Notes under the pieces: model-generated
What the model saw: the letters and a program-made list of their open reading frames with translations, nothing else
What the model was told of the DNA's origin: nothing
Database searches by the model: none
Program-made: the position numbers and the translations under genes
Shown: positions 8,762 through 20,274 of the stretch, piece by piece
How the letters are laid out: each line of letters opens with the position of its first letter
Numbering within the stretch: the stretch's first letter is position 1
DNA from: Azophilus sp965199705
GTDB lineage: Bacteria; Pseudomonadota; Gammaproteobacteria; Pseudomonadales; Azotimanducaceae
Reading direction: 5' to 3'
DNA: 64,000 bases
Assembly (NCBI GenBank): GCA_965199705.1
Contig: OZ241359.1
Span: 1,364,001 to 1,428,000 of the forward strand

Positions 8762-9787
8762 CTAGCCATGCGTGCGCACTTGCTCCACCAGAAAGCGCAC
8801 ATGATCGACTGGCGTTTCCGGCAGGATGCCGTGCCCGAGATTGAAGATATGTCCGGGTCGGCCGCCGGCGGCGTCGAGAATCGCCTTGGCCTCGCGGGCG
8901 ATGATGTCGCGATCGGCCAGCAGCACTTGCGGGTCCAGATTGCCCTGAATCCCGGGACAGCCCAGGGTCTGCCAGGCGGGGCCAAGCGGTGAGCGCCAGT
9001 CCAGGGCGATTACGTCCGGCTTGAGTTGGGCTATATCGGGCAGAAGATGCTGGTTGCCCGTGCCGAAGTAGATGATCGGCATCTGCGGGTGTTGCTGGCG
9101 GGTGGCCTGAATCAGGCGCTCGGTATGCGGCAGGACATGGCGCCGAAAGTCGTTCACGGAGAGACAGCCGACCCAGGTGTCGAACAATTGCACGGCTTCG
9201 GCGCCGGCGCTGATTTGCAGATCAAGATAGGAGATCAATTGCGTGGTCAGCTTGTCGAGCAGGCGCTCCCAGACGTCCGGCGCCCGGTACATCATCGACT
9301 TGACCTCGCGGCAGGCGCTGGATCCCTTGCCTTCCACCGCATAGGAAGCCAGCGTGAAGGGCGCGCCGGAAAACCCGATCAACGCGACTTCGGGCGGCAG
9401 GTCCGCGCGGATGTTGGTGATGGTCTCGGCGATGTAAGGGGTCGCCTCCGCTGCCGGGGCGTTGATCAGCGCATCGACGTCTTGCGCCTGGCGCAGTGGA
9501 TTGGCCAGCACAGGGCCTTGCCCCGGCACATAGTCCAGCGCCAGGCCCATGGGTTCCAGTATGGGCAGGAGGTCCGCAAAGACGATGGCCGCATCGACGC
9601 CGAGTATGCGTTGCGCATCCAGCGCAGCTTCTGCCGCGCATTCCGGGTGCTTGAAGAATTCCAGGCTGGTCAAGCGGCCCTTGGTGCGGTGGTACTCGGG
9701 CATGTAGCGGCCCGCCTGCCGGTTCAGCCAGATCGGCGTGCGATCCGTCGCTTCTCCCCGGCAAGCCTTCAGGAAAGGCTTGTCCAT
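8762..9787 (-). CDS. hemE: Uroporphyrinogen decarboxylase
   Basis: The protein is 341 aa. It carries the family signatures NRQAGRYMPEY near the N-terminus and GFSGAPFTLASY in the middle. It decarboxylates the four acetate side chains of uroporphyrinogen III to give coproporphyrinogen III in haem synthesis. The open frame extends far upstream into sucD, but MDKPFLKA at 9787 is the conserved start. It follows sucD by only 7 bp on the same strand, so it may be co-transcribed with the TCA-cycle genes, which is not its usual setting. Confidence 0.95.
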   Translation of the reverse strand: MDKPFLKACRGEATDRTPIWLNRQAGRYMPEYHRTKGRLTSLEFFKHPECAAEAALDAQRILGVDAAIVFADLLPILEPMGLALDYVPGQGPVLANPLRQAQDVDALINAPAAEATPYIAETITNIRADLPPEVALIGFSGAPFTLASYAVEGKGSSACREVKSMMYRAPDVWERLLDKLTTQLISYLDLQISAGAEAVQLFDTWVGCLSVNDFRRHVLPHTERLIQATRQQHPQMPIIYFGTGNQHLLPDIAQLKPDVIALDWRSPLGPAWQTLGCPGIQGNLDPQVLLADRDIIAREAKAILDAAGGRPGHIFNLGHGILPETPVDHVRFLVEQVRTHG

Positions 9788-9794
9788 ACCGTGG

Positions 9795-10667
9795 CTACCA
9801 GCCGGTGACGTCCGCCAACTCCTTGCCGATGCTGACCAGGCTGCGCGCTGTTCTGACGCCTGCCTCTTCGAGTGCCGCGAACTTCTCTTCCGCCGTGCCC
9901 CGGCCGCCGGCAATGATGGCGCCGGCGTGCCCCATGCGCTTGCCGGGCGGCGCCGTGACGCCGGCAATATAGGCCACCACAGGCTTGTTGACGTTGTTTT
10001 TGATATAGGCGGCCGCTTCTTCTTCGGCGGAGCCGCCAATCTCGCCGACCATGACGATGGCCTCGGTGAGGTCATCGCGCTCGAAGAGGTCCAGCACCTG
10101 CACGAAGCTCGTGCCGGGGATCGGGTCTCCGCCTATGCCGACACAGGTGCTCTGGCCAAAGCCGAGATCGGTGGTCTGCTTGACTGCCTCATAGGTCAGG
10201 GTGCCGGAACGAGACACGATGCCCACCCGACCGCGCTGGTGGATGTCGCCTGGCATGATGCCCATCTTGCACTGGCCGGGGGTGATGACGCCGGGGCAGT
10301 TGGGGCCGATCAGCCGGCTGGCGCTGCTGTTCAGTCGCGCGCGCACCTCGACCATGTCGAGCACCGGCATGCCTTCGGTGATGCATACGATCATGCGAAT
10401 ACCGGCGTCAATGGCTTCCAGGATCGAATCCTTGCAGAACCGCGCCGGCACATAGATGACCGAAGCGTCCGCGCCAGTCTTGAATACCGCCTCGGCCACC
10501 GTATTGAACACCGGCAGGCCGAGATGCTTGGCGCCGCCCTTGCCCGGCGTGACTCCACCCACCATGCGGGTGCCGTAGGCGATGGCCTGTTCGCTGTGCA
10601 AGGTACCCTGGGAGCCGGTAAAGCCTTGACAGATTACCCGGGTGTTGCGATCAATCAGGATGCTCAT
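9795..10667 (-). CDS. sucD: Succinyl-CoA ligase, ADP-forming, alpha subunit
   Basis: The protein is 290 aa, the usual length. The N-terminus has the CoA-binding segment VICQGFTGSQGTLH, and the phospho-histidine loop is GHAGAIIAGG near residue 245. With SucC it converts succinyl-CoA to succinate while making ATP. The start overlaps the sucC stop by 4 bp (ATGA-type coupling), consistent with equimolar production. Confidence 0.96.
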   Translation of the reverse strand: MSILIDRNTRVICQGFTGSQGTLHSEQAIAYGTRMVGGVTPGKGGAKHLGLPVFNTVAEAVFKTGADASVIYVPARFCKDSILEAIDAGIRMIVCITEGMPVLDMVEVRARLNSSASRLIGPNCPGVITPGQCKMGIMPGDIHQRGRVGIVSRSGTLTYEAVKQTTDLGFGQSTCVGIGGDPIPGTSFVQVLDLFERDDLTEAIVMVGEIGGSAEEEAAAYIKNNVNKPVVAYIAGVTAPPGKRMGHAGAIIAGGRGTAEEKFAALEEAGVRTARSLVSIGKELADVTGW

Positions 10668-11833
10668 ACGGCTGCCCCTGAGCCCAGCGCCGCCTGCTGG
10701 GCGGCGCCTTCGAGTGATTCGACGGCCAGGACGTTGAGTTTGCTTGCCGACAGGACTGCCCGCCCGCGTTCTGCCTCATTGCCCTCAAACCGCACCACGA
10801 CGGGTACGCCGACACCTGTTTCCGTCACGGCGGAGAGAATGCCTTCGGCAATGACGGCGCAACTGACGATGCCGCCGAAGATGTTGATGAGCACGCAGCG
10901 CACCTTCGTATCGGCGAGAATGATCTTGAAGGCCTCGGCGACGGCGCCCTTGTCGGCAGCGCCGCCGACATCGAGAAAGTTCGCCGGCTCGCCGCCGTAG
11001 AGCTTCACCAGGTCCATGGTGCCCATCGCCAGGCCGGCGCCATTCACCATGCAGCCGATGTTGCCGTCGAGCACCACATAGTTCAGGCCGTGCATCGCCG
11101 CCTCGGCTTCGCGCGGGTCTTCCTGGGACCAGTCGCGCATATCGCTAATCTCGGGCTGTCGGAAGAGGGCATTGCCGTCTATGTTGATCTTGGCGTCGAG
11201 ACAGTGCAGGTCGCCGGATGCGGTGACGACCAGTGGGTTGATTTCCAGGAGCGCACAGTCCTTTTCCTGGAACAGGCGAGTCAGCCCGAGATACAGATTC
11301 GTGAACTGGGCAACCAGGCCGCCGGTCAAGCCGAGTTGGAAGGCGAGCGCCCGGCCCTGATACGGCTGAGCGCCTTCGAGCGGCGGTATCTCGCGGGTGT
11401 GGATCAGTGCGGGGGACCTGCGGGCGACCTCCTCAATCTCGACACCGCCCTCGGTGGAGGCCATGACCGCAACCCGCCGGCTGTTGCGATCCACGACAGC
11501 GCCGAGATAGAGTTCCTTGTGGATGTCGATGCAGGGTTCAACATAGACGCGGGAGACAAGTTGTCCTTCCGCGCCGGTCTGTGCCGTGACCAGCTTCTGC
11601 CCGAGCCATTGGTCGGCAAAGGCGCGAATCTCGTCCAGCGACTCCACGACCTTGACGCCACCTGCCTTGCCGCGCCCGCCGGCATGCGCCTGCACCTTGA
11701 TGACCCAGCGTTCGCCGCCGAGGTCGCGGGCCGCAGCCACGGCCTCTTCGCTGCTGGCCGCGTCCCGCCCGGACGATACCGGCAGACCGTATTCGGCGAA
11801 CAGTGCTTTCGCCTGATATTCATGCAGATTCAT
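10664..11833 (-). CDS. sucC: Succinyl-CoA ligase, ADP-forming, beta subunit
   Basis: The protein is 389 aa. The N-terminal MNLHEYQAKALFAEYG and the ATP-grasp domain (VIKVQAHAGGRGKAGGVK) are typical of SucC, and the C-terminal flavodoxin-like half contains VNIFGGIVSCAVIA. It binds nucleotide and pairs with SucD. It overlaps the lpdA stop by 4 bp at its start and sucD by 4 bp at its end, in the order lpdA-sucC-sucD. Confidence 0.96.
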   Translation of the reverse strand: MNLHEYQAKALFAEYGLPVSSGRDAASSEEAVAAARDLGGERWVIKVQAHAGGRGKAGGVKVVESLDEIRAFADQWLGQKLVTAQTGAEGQLVSRVYVEPCIDIHKELYLGAVVDRNSRRVAVMASTEGGVEIEEVARRSPALIHTREIPPLEGAQPYQGRALAFQLGLTGGLVAQFTNLYLGLTRLFQEKDCALLEINPLVVTASGDLHCLDAKINIDGNALFRQPEISDMRDWSQEDPREAEAAMHGLNYVVLDGNIGCMVNGAGLAMGTMDLVKLYGGEPANFLDVGGAADKGAVAEAFKIILADTKVRCVLINIFGGIVSCAVIAEGILSAVTETGVGVPVVVRFEGNEAERGRAVLSASKLNVLAVESLEGAAQQAALGSGAAV

Positions 11834-13278
11834 CGCCTGGCCTGCCCTCGGGTTCGATTCACCATGTGAATGGCGTGGCCGCCCAGGCCGAGCGCCGCTT
11901 CGTGCACTGCCTCGGACAGCGACGGGTGCGCGAACATGGTCAGTCCCAGATCCTCGGCGCTGGCATCGAACTCCATGGCAATCACCCCCTGGGCGATAAT
12001 CTCCGACGCCTGCGGGCCGAGCACGTGCATGCCGAGCAGTCGATCACTCTCGGCATCGGCGATCAGCTTGACCAGCCCCACAGCGTCGTTTGCCGCCAGC
12101 GCCCGGCCGTTGGCGGTAAACGGGAAGACGCTGGATTTCATGTCTGTTCCGGCGGCTTTCAAGGCTTCTTCGGATTGTCCGACCCAGGCGATTTCGGGAT
12201 GGGTGTAGATCACATTCGGAATCGTTTCATAGTTGACAGCCGGCTTGAAACCGGCGATTCGTTCCGCTGCCATGACGCCTTCTTCCGTGCCCTTGTGGGC
12301 CAGCATCGGCCCGCGCACACAGTCGCCGACCGCATAGACGCCGGGAACCGCCGTGGCGCAGTGTTCATCCACTTCGATGAAGCCGCGCTGGTCGCGGACA
12401 ACGCCGGAATCTTCAGCCAGTAGCCCGTCGGTCGCGGGTGACCGACCGACCGCCACGATCAGCTTGTCGAATGTCTGCTGGTCTTCGCCCTCGCTGTTCT
12501 GCCAGGTTGCGCGCACCTGGTCGGCGTCGGTTTCGGTGTGCGTCACCTGGCTTCCCAGACGAATATCAAGACCTTGCCCGCGCAGGATCCTGAGTGCGTC
12601 GCGACTGACGCGCGCATCGGCCATCGGCAGGAAGTCCGGCAGCATCTCCAGGATGGTAACCTCGGCCCCAAGCCGCGCCCAGACGCTGCCAAGTTCCAGG
12701 CCGATGACGCCGGCGCCGATCACGCCAAGCCGCGCCGGAACTTCGGTGAAAGCCAGGGCGCCGGTAGAATCGACAATGCGCACGCCATCCACGGGCGCTG
12801 GCGGAATCTGCATCGGCTCCGACCCGGCTGCGAGGATGACATGGTCCGCCTCCAGCGTTGAGGACTCGCCTTCGTGACTGCGCCAATCTACCCGGCGCCC
12901 CGCCAGCAGCGTGCCCTGGCCGTGCAGTGGCGTGACGCCATTGCCCTTGAAGAGCGCGCTTATGCCGCCCGTCAGCCCGGCAACGACCTTGTTCTTGTGC
13001 GCCATCATGCGCGCCACGTCGATGCGCGTCTCGCCGACTTCGATGCCCATATCACCGACGTGCGCGCTGACTTCCTGATACTTGTGGGAGGCGTCCAGGA
13101 GCGCCTTGGAGGGAATGCAGCCCCAGTTCAGACAGACGCCGCCGAGCACGGGCGAGCCGTCCACGCCCAGGGCGCGGTCGATACAGGCCGTCTTCTTGCC
13201 GAGTTGCGCGGCGCGAATGGCGGCCGCATAGCCGGCCGGCCCGGCGCCGATCACGATCACGTCATAGCGCTGGCTCAT
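11830..13278 (-). CDS. lpdA: Dihydrolipoyl dehydrogenase (E3)
   Basis: The protein is 482 aa. It has the FAD-binding GAGPAGYAAAIRAA motif, the redox-active disulfide in GVCLNWGCIPSKALL, an NAD-binding GAGVIGLELGSVW, and the C-terminal His-Glu pair in HPSLSEAVHEAAL. It reoxidises the lipoyl arms of 2-oxo-acid dehydrogenases. Its place between sucB and sucC, within 2 bp of sucB, says its main partner is the 2-oxoglutarate dehydrogenase encoded just upstream. Confidence 0.95.
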   Translation of the reverse strand: MSQRYDVIVIGAGPAGYAAAIRAAQLGKKTACIDRALGVDGSPVLGGVCLNWGCIPSKALLDASHKYQEVSAHVGDMGIEVGETRIDVARMMAHKNKVVAGLTGGISALFKGNGVTPLHGQGTLLAGRRVDWRSHEGESSTLEADHVILAAGSEPMQIPPAPVDGVRIVDSTGALAFTEVPARLGVIGAGVIGLELGSVWARLGAEVTILEMLPDFLPMADARVSRDALRILRGQGLDIRLGSQVTHTETDADQVRATWQNSEGEDQQTFDKLIVAVGRSPATDGLLAEDSGVVRDQRGFIEVDEHCATAVPGVYAVGDCVRGPMLAHKGTEEGVMAAERIAGFKPAVNYETIPNVIYTHPEIAWVGQSEEALKAAGTDMKSSVFPFTANGRALAANDAVGLVKLIADAESDRLLGMHVLGPQASEIIAQGVIAMEFDASAEDLGLTMFAHPSLSEAVHEAALGLGGHAIHMVNRTRGQARR

Positions 13279-13280
13279 GC

Positions 13281-14492
13281 TTACAACTCCAGGAGGATGC
13301 GCGCCGGATCCTCCAGAAGATCCTTGATGCTCACAAGAAACTGCACGGCTTCGCGCCCGTCAATCAACCGATGGTCATAGGAGAGGGCAAGATACATCAT
13401 TGGACGCACCTGAATCTCGCCATCGATCACCACCGGCCGCTCCTGAATCTTGTGCATACCGAGAATGCCGGTCTGCGGCGGGTTCAGAATCGGCGTGGAG
13501 AGCAGCGAGCCGAAGATGCCGCCGTTGGAGAGGGTAAAGGTGCCCCCGGACATCTCCTCGATACCGAGTTTTCCAGCCCGCGCCTTGTCGCCGTAGGCGT
13601 TGATCTGATCCTCGATCTGAGCAAGGCTCAAGGCGTCCGCATCGCGCACCACCGGAACCACCAGGCCCCGGTCCGTACTGACCGCCACGCCTATGTCATA
13701 GTAGCCGTGATAGACGATGTCATCGCCGTCGATCGAGGCATTGACGGTCGGGAAGCGTTTCAGCGCCTCGACCGAAGCGCGCACGAAAAAGGACATGAAT
13801 CCCAGGCGCGTGCCGTTGTGCCGACGCTGGAATGCCTCACGGTACTTCTGGCGCAGGGCAATCACCGGGCTCATGTCCACTTCGTTGAACGTGGTGAGCA
13901 TGGCGGCGTTGTGCTGGGCCTCCACCAGGCGTTTGGCGATACTGGCGCGCAGGCGAGTCATGCCGACCCGGCGTTCGACCCGCTCGCCGACTGCCTGATC
14001 GGGGAAGATCACGCCTTCCTCCACGGCTGGGGACGCCGGGGCAGCGTCTGCCCTGTCCGGCGGCGGCGTCGGTCGCTCCTCGATCACATAGCGTTGTACG
14101 TCTTCCTTGGTGATGCGCCCGTCCTTGCCGGTGCCCTGAACCCGGGCGACGTCCACGCCCTTTTCCAGGGCCAGTTTGCGGGCCGCAGGGCTGGCGCTGG
14201 CGGTGGCGCTCGCTTCCGGCGCAGGACTGGCTGACGCCGGGGTTTCCAGGGCGCCCGCTTCGAATACTGCAAGCAGTTCATCGCTGGCGATCACGTCGCC
14301 TTCCTGCTTGAAGATCTGCACCAGGCAGCCATCTTCCGGCGCCACCACTTCAAGCACCACCTTGTCGGTTTCGATATCGACCAGCAGGTCGTCGCGTTTC
14401 AGCGGCTGGTTCACGCCCGTGTGCCAGACAGCCACCGTTCCCTCGGTAATGGACTCCGGGAAGGTGGGAGCCTTGATGTCCGATTTGCGCAT
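13281..14492 (-). CDS. sucB: 2-oxoglutarate dehydrogenase E2, dihydrolipoyl succinyltransferase
   Basis: The protein is 403 aa. It has one N-terminal lipoyl domain with the modified Lys in DIETDKVVLEV (residue ~43), an Ala/Pro-rich linker, a peripheral-subunit binding domain (ARKLALEKGVDVARVQGTG) and a catalytic domain ending with the SYDHRLIDGREAVQFL active-site motif. It transfers succinyl groups to CoA. It lies between sucA (28 bp upstream) and lpdA (2 bp downstream). Confidence 0.95.
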   Translation of the reverse strand: MRKSDIKAPTFPESITEGTVAVWHTGVNQPLKRDDLLVDIETDKVVLEVVAPEDGCLVQIFKQEGDVIASDELLAVFEAGALETPASASPAPEASATASASPAARKLALEKGVDVARVQGTGKDGRITKEDVQRYVIEERPTPPPDRADAAPASPAVEEGVIFPDQAVGERVERRVGMTRLRASIAKRLVEAQHNAAMLTTFNEVDMSPVIALRQKYREAFQRRHNGTRLGFMSFFVRASVEALKRFPTVNASIDGDDIVYHGYYDIGVAVSTDRGLVVPVVRDADALSLAQIEDQINAYGDKARAGKLGIEEMSGGTFTLSNGGIFGSLLSTPILNPPQTGILGMHKIQERPVVIDGEIQVRPMMYLALSYDHRLIDGREAVQFLVSIKDLLEDPARILLEL

Positions 14493-14520
14493 TTCAGGTT
14501 CCGTCAGCCGATACCGGCAT

Positions 14521-17364
14521 TCACAGACTCATGAACTTGCCGGCCAGGGCATCGTTCACCAGGCCCTGCTGTCGGTCCATGTGCAGCCTGGAATAGCCCG
14601 CTGCGGGTGCGGCGAAAGGCATGCGCCCACAGTAGTGCAGTTCGATGCCCGGATCCTGGCGCTCCAGCACGATGCGCGCATGGTGCTGGCTGGAGTACCA
14701 GGCGCCCTGGTTCATGGGTTCTTCCTGACACCATATCACTTCCTGCAACCGCTTGTACGGCGCCAGCACCCGCGCGAGGTCTTCTTCGGGATAGGGATAC
14801 AACTGCTCCACCCGAATGATGGCGATGTTTTTGATGCCGGTGTCACGCCGCGCCGCCAGCAGATCGTAATAGACCTTGCCGCTGCACAGGATCAGCCGTT
14901 GCACGGCAGTCTTGTCCTGCGCTTCGGTTTCTTCGAGGACTGTGTGGAAAGCGCCGTCGCAAAGTTCCTGCAACTGCGAGACCGCCAGCTTGTGGCGCAG
15001 CAGGCTCTTGGGCGTGAGCGCGACCAGGGGCTTGCGCAGCGGGCGGATACACTGCCGACGGAGCATGTGAAACATCTGCGCCGGCGTGGTCGGCACACAC
15101 ACCTGCATGTTGTGTTCGGCGCTCATTTGCAGATAGCGCTCAAGACGCGCCGAAGAGTGCTCGGGGCCGGCGCCTTCGTAGCCGTGCGGCAGCAGCATGG
15201 TCAGCCCGCAGAGGCGCCCCCACTTGGCCTCGCCTGAAGAGATGAACTGGTCGATCACGACCTGGGCGCCGTTGGCAAAGTCGCCGAACTGGGCTTCCCA
15301 GATGATCAGGTCGGTCGGTGTCGTGGTGGCGTAGCCGTATTCGAAGGCGAGCACGGCTTCCTCCGACAACAGTGAGTCGTAGATGTCGAAGTTGATGGAT
15401 TCCGAGAGCCCGTTCAACGGGATATAGCGTTTGCCATCCTCCTGGTTGTACAGGCAGGCGTGGCGATGCGAAAAGGTGCCAACACCGACGTCCTGGCCGG
15501 TGAGGCGCACGCCGTGTTCCTGGGCCACCAGCGTGGCGTAGGCCATGATCTCGGCGTAGCCCCAGTTGACTGGTCTTTCGCCGCGGGTCATTTCGTCGCG
15601 CTCCGCCAGCGTCTTGGCGACCTGGCGTTGCAGGCGGAAGCCGTCCGGCATCTGCGTGAGCTGTTCTGCAATCTCGATGAAGCGGTCGCGTGGGAAGCGC
15701 GTATCGGCGGCAGCCGTCCAGCGGTGGTCGAGATAGGGCCGCCAGTCAATGAACAGGCTCTCGTCCGGCTCGCTGACGATCGATCTCGCAACGTCGCCGC
15801 CCTCCACCAGGGTGTTGCGATAGTCCTCGGCCATGGCGCCCGCTTCCGCCTCGCTGACAGTCCCCTCGGTTGCCAGTTGCGCCACATAGCGCTCGCGCGT
15901 GGTCGGCTGGGCGCGAATTCGCTGATACATCTGCGGCTGCGTCTTCATCGGCTCTTCGGCTTCGTTGTGCCCGCGCCGGCGGTAGCAGACAACGTCGATG
16001 ACCACATCGCGGCGAAACTTCATGCGGTAATCCGCCGCCAGCTGCGTGACGAAGCGCACGGCCTCCGGGTCATCGCCGTTGACGTGAAAGATGGGCGCCT
16101 TGACGATCTTGGCGATTTCCGTGCAGTACTCGGCCGAGCGGGCGTCGTCCCGGCGGCTGGTGGTGAAGCCGATCTGGTTGTTGACGATGACATGGATGCT
16201 GCCGCCGGTCTTGAAGCCCCGCGTCTGCGACATCTGAAACGTCTCCATCACCACGCCCTGGCCGGCAAAGGCTGCGTCGCCGTGGATCAGGATCGGCACG
16301 ACAAGATCGCCAGCGTAATCGCGGCGACGGTCCTGGCGGGCGCGCACCGAGCCTTCCACCACCGGCCCGACGATTTCCAGGTGCGAGGGGTTGAAGGCCA
16401 GCGCCAGGTGCATTTCGCCGCCGGGCGTCATGACGTTGGTGGAGAAGCCCTGGTGATACTTGACGTCGCCTGAACTCTGCTTGCGCTCAACGTTGCCATC
16501 GAACTCGGCGAACAGATCCCAGGGGTTCTTGCCCAGAATGTTGACCAGCACGTTCAGTCGGCCCCTGTGCGCCATGCCGATCACGCTTTCGATGACGCCG
16601 TGTTCACCGAGCCGTTGCAGCAAGGTGTGCAGGCAAGGGATCAATACTTCGCCGCCCTCCAGCCCGAATCGCTTGATGCCGGGATAGCGACCATGCAGGT
16701 ACTTTTCCAGGCCTTCGGCGGCAGTCAAGCGCTCGAGCAGGATGCGCTTCTCCGATGGGCTCAGTGGCGCGTCCGTGTACCGGGATTCCAGCCGCGTCTG
16801 CACCCAGAGTTGTTCTGCCGCCTGAAGTATGTGCCTGTATTCGGCGCCGATGCTGCCGCAATAGGTGGCTTCCAGAAAGGCGACGATATCGCGCAGCTTG
16901 GCGCTGCCGTCGCCAAAGTTCAGGAAGTCCGTGTTGAACACGTCGTCGAGTTCCGCCAGGGACAGTTCGTGGTAGTCCAGGTTCAGTACCGGCATGGGCG
17001 GCCTTCGCATCATGTCCAGCGGGTCCAGTTTCGCCTTCTTGTGGCCGCGATGCCGATAGGCCTCGACCAGCGCCTGCACCCGCATCTGCTTGCGTATCTG
17101 CTCGCTTTCCACCGCCGCGCTTTCGCGCTCCGGGCGCGCCTTGAGCCGGTTGCGGCCAATGCGCTCGAAATGCGAGACGATGCCGCTATGCGGCACTTCT
17201 GTCTGGTCGCCGATGCTCGGCAGGCCTTCAAAGAAGCTGCGCCATTCGCCTGGCACCTGATCCGGGGCTGCGATCCACTGTTCGTACATCGCTTCCATCC
17301 AGGCGCCGTTGGCCCCGGCAAGATGCGAGCTTGTCCGCATGCGTTCGAAGGTGGATCGAGACAT
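14521..17364 (-). CDS. sucA: 2-oxoglutarate dehydrogenase E1 component
   Basis: The protein is 947 aa, standard length for E1. It is thiamine-diphosphate dependent: the cofactor motif runs from GDAAFAGQGVVMETF to VIVNNQIGFTT, and the C-terminal half carries the transketolase-like pyrimidine-binding domain (HRHACLYNQEDGKRYIPLN). It decarboxylates 2-oxoglutarate and passes the succinyl group to the lipoyl arm of SucB. It starts 16 bp after sdhB, linking the succinate dehydrogenase and 2-oxoglutarate dehydrogenase genes in one run. Confidence 0.96.
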   Translation of the reverse strand: MSRSTFERMRTSSHLAGANGAWMEAMYEQWIAAPDQVPGEWRSFFEGLPSIGDQTEVPHSGIVSHFERIGRNRLKARPERESAAVESEQIRKQMRVQALVEAYRHRGHKKAKLDPLDMMRRPPMPVLNLDYHELSLAELDDVFNTDFLNFGDGSAKLRDIVAFLEATYCGSIGAEYRHILQAAEQLWVQTRLESRYTDAPLSPSEKRILLERLTAAEGLEKYLHGRYPGIKRFGLEGGEVLIPCLHTLLQRLGEHGVIESVIGMAHRGRLNVLVNILGKNPWDLFAEFDGNVERKQSSGDVKYHQGFSTNVMTPGGEMHLALAFNPSHLEIVGPVVEGSVRARQDRRRDYAGDLVVPILIHGDAAFAGQGVVMETFQMSQTRGFKTGGSIHVIVNNQIGFTTSRRDDARSAEYCTEIAKIVKAPIFHVNGDDPEAVRFVTQLAADYRMKFRRDVVIDVVCYRRRGHNEAEEPMKTQPQMYQRIRAQPTTRERYVAQLATEGTVSEAEAGAMAEDYRNTLVEGGDVARSIVSEPDESLFIDWRPYLDHRWTAAADTRFPRDRFIEIAEQLTQMPDGFRLQRQVAKTLAERDEMTRGERPVNWGYAEIMAYATLVAQEHGVRLTGQDVGVGTFSHRHACLYNQEDGKRYIPLNGLSESINFDIYDSLLSEEAVLAFEYGYATTTPTDLIIWEAQFGDFANGAQVVIDQFISSGEAKWGRLCGLTMLLPHGYEGAGPEHSSARLERYLQMSAEHNMQVCVPTTPAQMFHMLRRQCIRPLRKPLVALTPKSLLRHKLAVSQLQELCDGAFHTVLEETEAQDKTAVQRLILCSGKVYYDLLAARRDTGIKNIAIIRVEQLYPYPEEDLARVLAPYKRLQEVIWCQEEPMNQGAWYSSQHHARIVLERQDPGIELHYCGRMPFAAPAAGYSRLHMDRQQGLVNDALAGKFMSL

Positions 17365-17380
17365 GTCCCGGCTCGAAGCC

Positions 17381-18111
17381 TCAGGCGCCCTGGCTCAGCA
17401 TCAGGGTGCGGATCTTGCCGATGGCGCGGGTCGGATTCAGCCCCTTGGGGCAGACATTCACGCAATTCATGATGCCGCGGCAGCGGAACACGCTGAACGG
17501 GTCTTCCAGATCGGCCAACCGCTCTTCGGTGGCGGTGTCGCGGCTGTCGGCCAGGAATCGCCAGGCTTGCAGCAACCCGGCCGGGCCGACGAACTTGTCC
17601 GGATTCCACCAGAAGGAGGGGCATGAGGTGGTGCAGCAGGCGCAGAGGATACATTCGTAAAGGCCGTCGAGCTCGGCCCTGTCTTCGGGCGATTGCAATC
17701 GCTCCTGCGCCGGTGGCGGCTTGTCGTTGATGAGCCAGGGCTTGATCTTTTCGTACTGGGCGAAGAACTGGCTCATATCGACCACGAGATCGCGCACCAC
17801 GGGCAGCCCCGGCAGTGGGCGCAAGCTGAGCTTGCCGCGCTTGGCGATGGCGGATACAGGCGTGATGCAGGCGAGGCCGTTCTTGCCGTTCATGTTCACG
17901 CCATCCGAGCCGCAGACGCCTTCACGGCAGGAGCGCCGATACGCCAGGCTCGGGTCCTTCTCTTTCAGCCGTTCCATGACGTCGAGCACCATCAGGTCCT
18001 GGCCCAGGGGCAATTCCAGGCACTCTGCCTGCATGCGCGGCTTGTCGTCCGTATCCGGGTTGTAGCGATAGACGCTGACATCAAGCGTCGAGGTTTCCTT
18101 GCGTTTGGGCA

Positions 18112-18112
<1 letters not shown>
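17381..18112 (-). CDS. sdhB: Succinate dehydrogenase iron-sulfur subunit
   Basis: The protein is 243 aa. The 2Fe-2S site is visible in RSCREGVCGSDGVNMNGKN, and the 4Fe-4S and 3Fe-4S clusters are ligated by CILCACCTTSCPSFWWNPD and CRGIMNCVNVCPKGLNP. It carries electrons from SdhA flavin to the membrane quinone. Its ATG shares one base with the sdhA stop (TGATG). The clusters would be supplied by the suf system encoded at 40423-46349. Confidence 0.96.
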
Positions 18113-19899
<1,787 letters not shown>

Positions 19900-20274
19900 T
19901 CAGCCTGCCAGGCCCAGAAAGACGCCCAGCCCCCACCAGAGATAGACGACCAGCAGCAGGGCGCCGGTGGCGTGCCACATCAGGCGCAAGGCAGTGGCGC
20001 CAGCGCCGATGTGACGGGGCTGAAGGTAGTCCGTGCCCACGGTCCAAAGCCCGATCCAGGCATGCGCGGCTGTTGCCAGCAGGGCCAGCAGATTGAATAC
20101 CTGCATGGCCGGATGGCCCAGAAAGGCGACCAGGACGGTGTGGGTCATGCCCGGATTGGCCAGGAAAAAGGCAAGCAGGCACAGGGTATAGAGCGCCAGC
20201 ACGACGGCGCTTGCGCGCTGCGCCACAAAGTCCGCCAGGCCACTGCGGGACAGGGATGTGACCTGGGTTACCAC
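19900..20274 (-). CDS. sdhD: Succinate dehydrogenase membrane anchor subunit D
   Basis: The protein is 124 aa with three hydrophobic helices (about 20-40, 50-75 and 95-118), an R near the start of helix 1 (DFVAQRASAVVLALY) and a conserved HAWIGLWTVGTDY segment that supplies a haem or quinone-site residue. I chose the GTG at 20274, which overlaps the sdhC stop; the frame continues far upstream but only this start gives the normal SdhD length. It anchors SdhAB in the membrane with SdhC. Confidence 0.88.
   Translation of the reverse strand: MVTQVTSLSRSGLADFVAQRASAVVLALYTLCLLAFFLANPGMTHTVLVAFLGHPAMQVFNLLALLATAAHAWIGLWTVGTDYLQPRHIGAGATALRLMWHATGALLLVVYLWWGLGVFLGLAG

Noticed and set aside
15460..16473. 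Long plus-strand open frame inside sucA
   Set aside because: It is antisense to a clear sucA protein with all its motifs and shows no domain of its own; it reflects high GC and codon bias.
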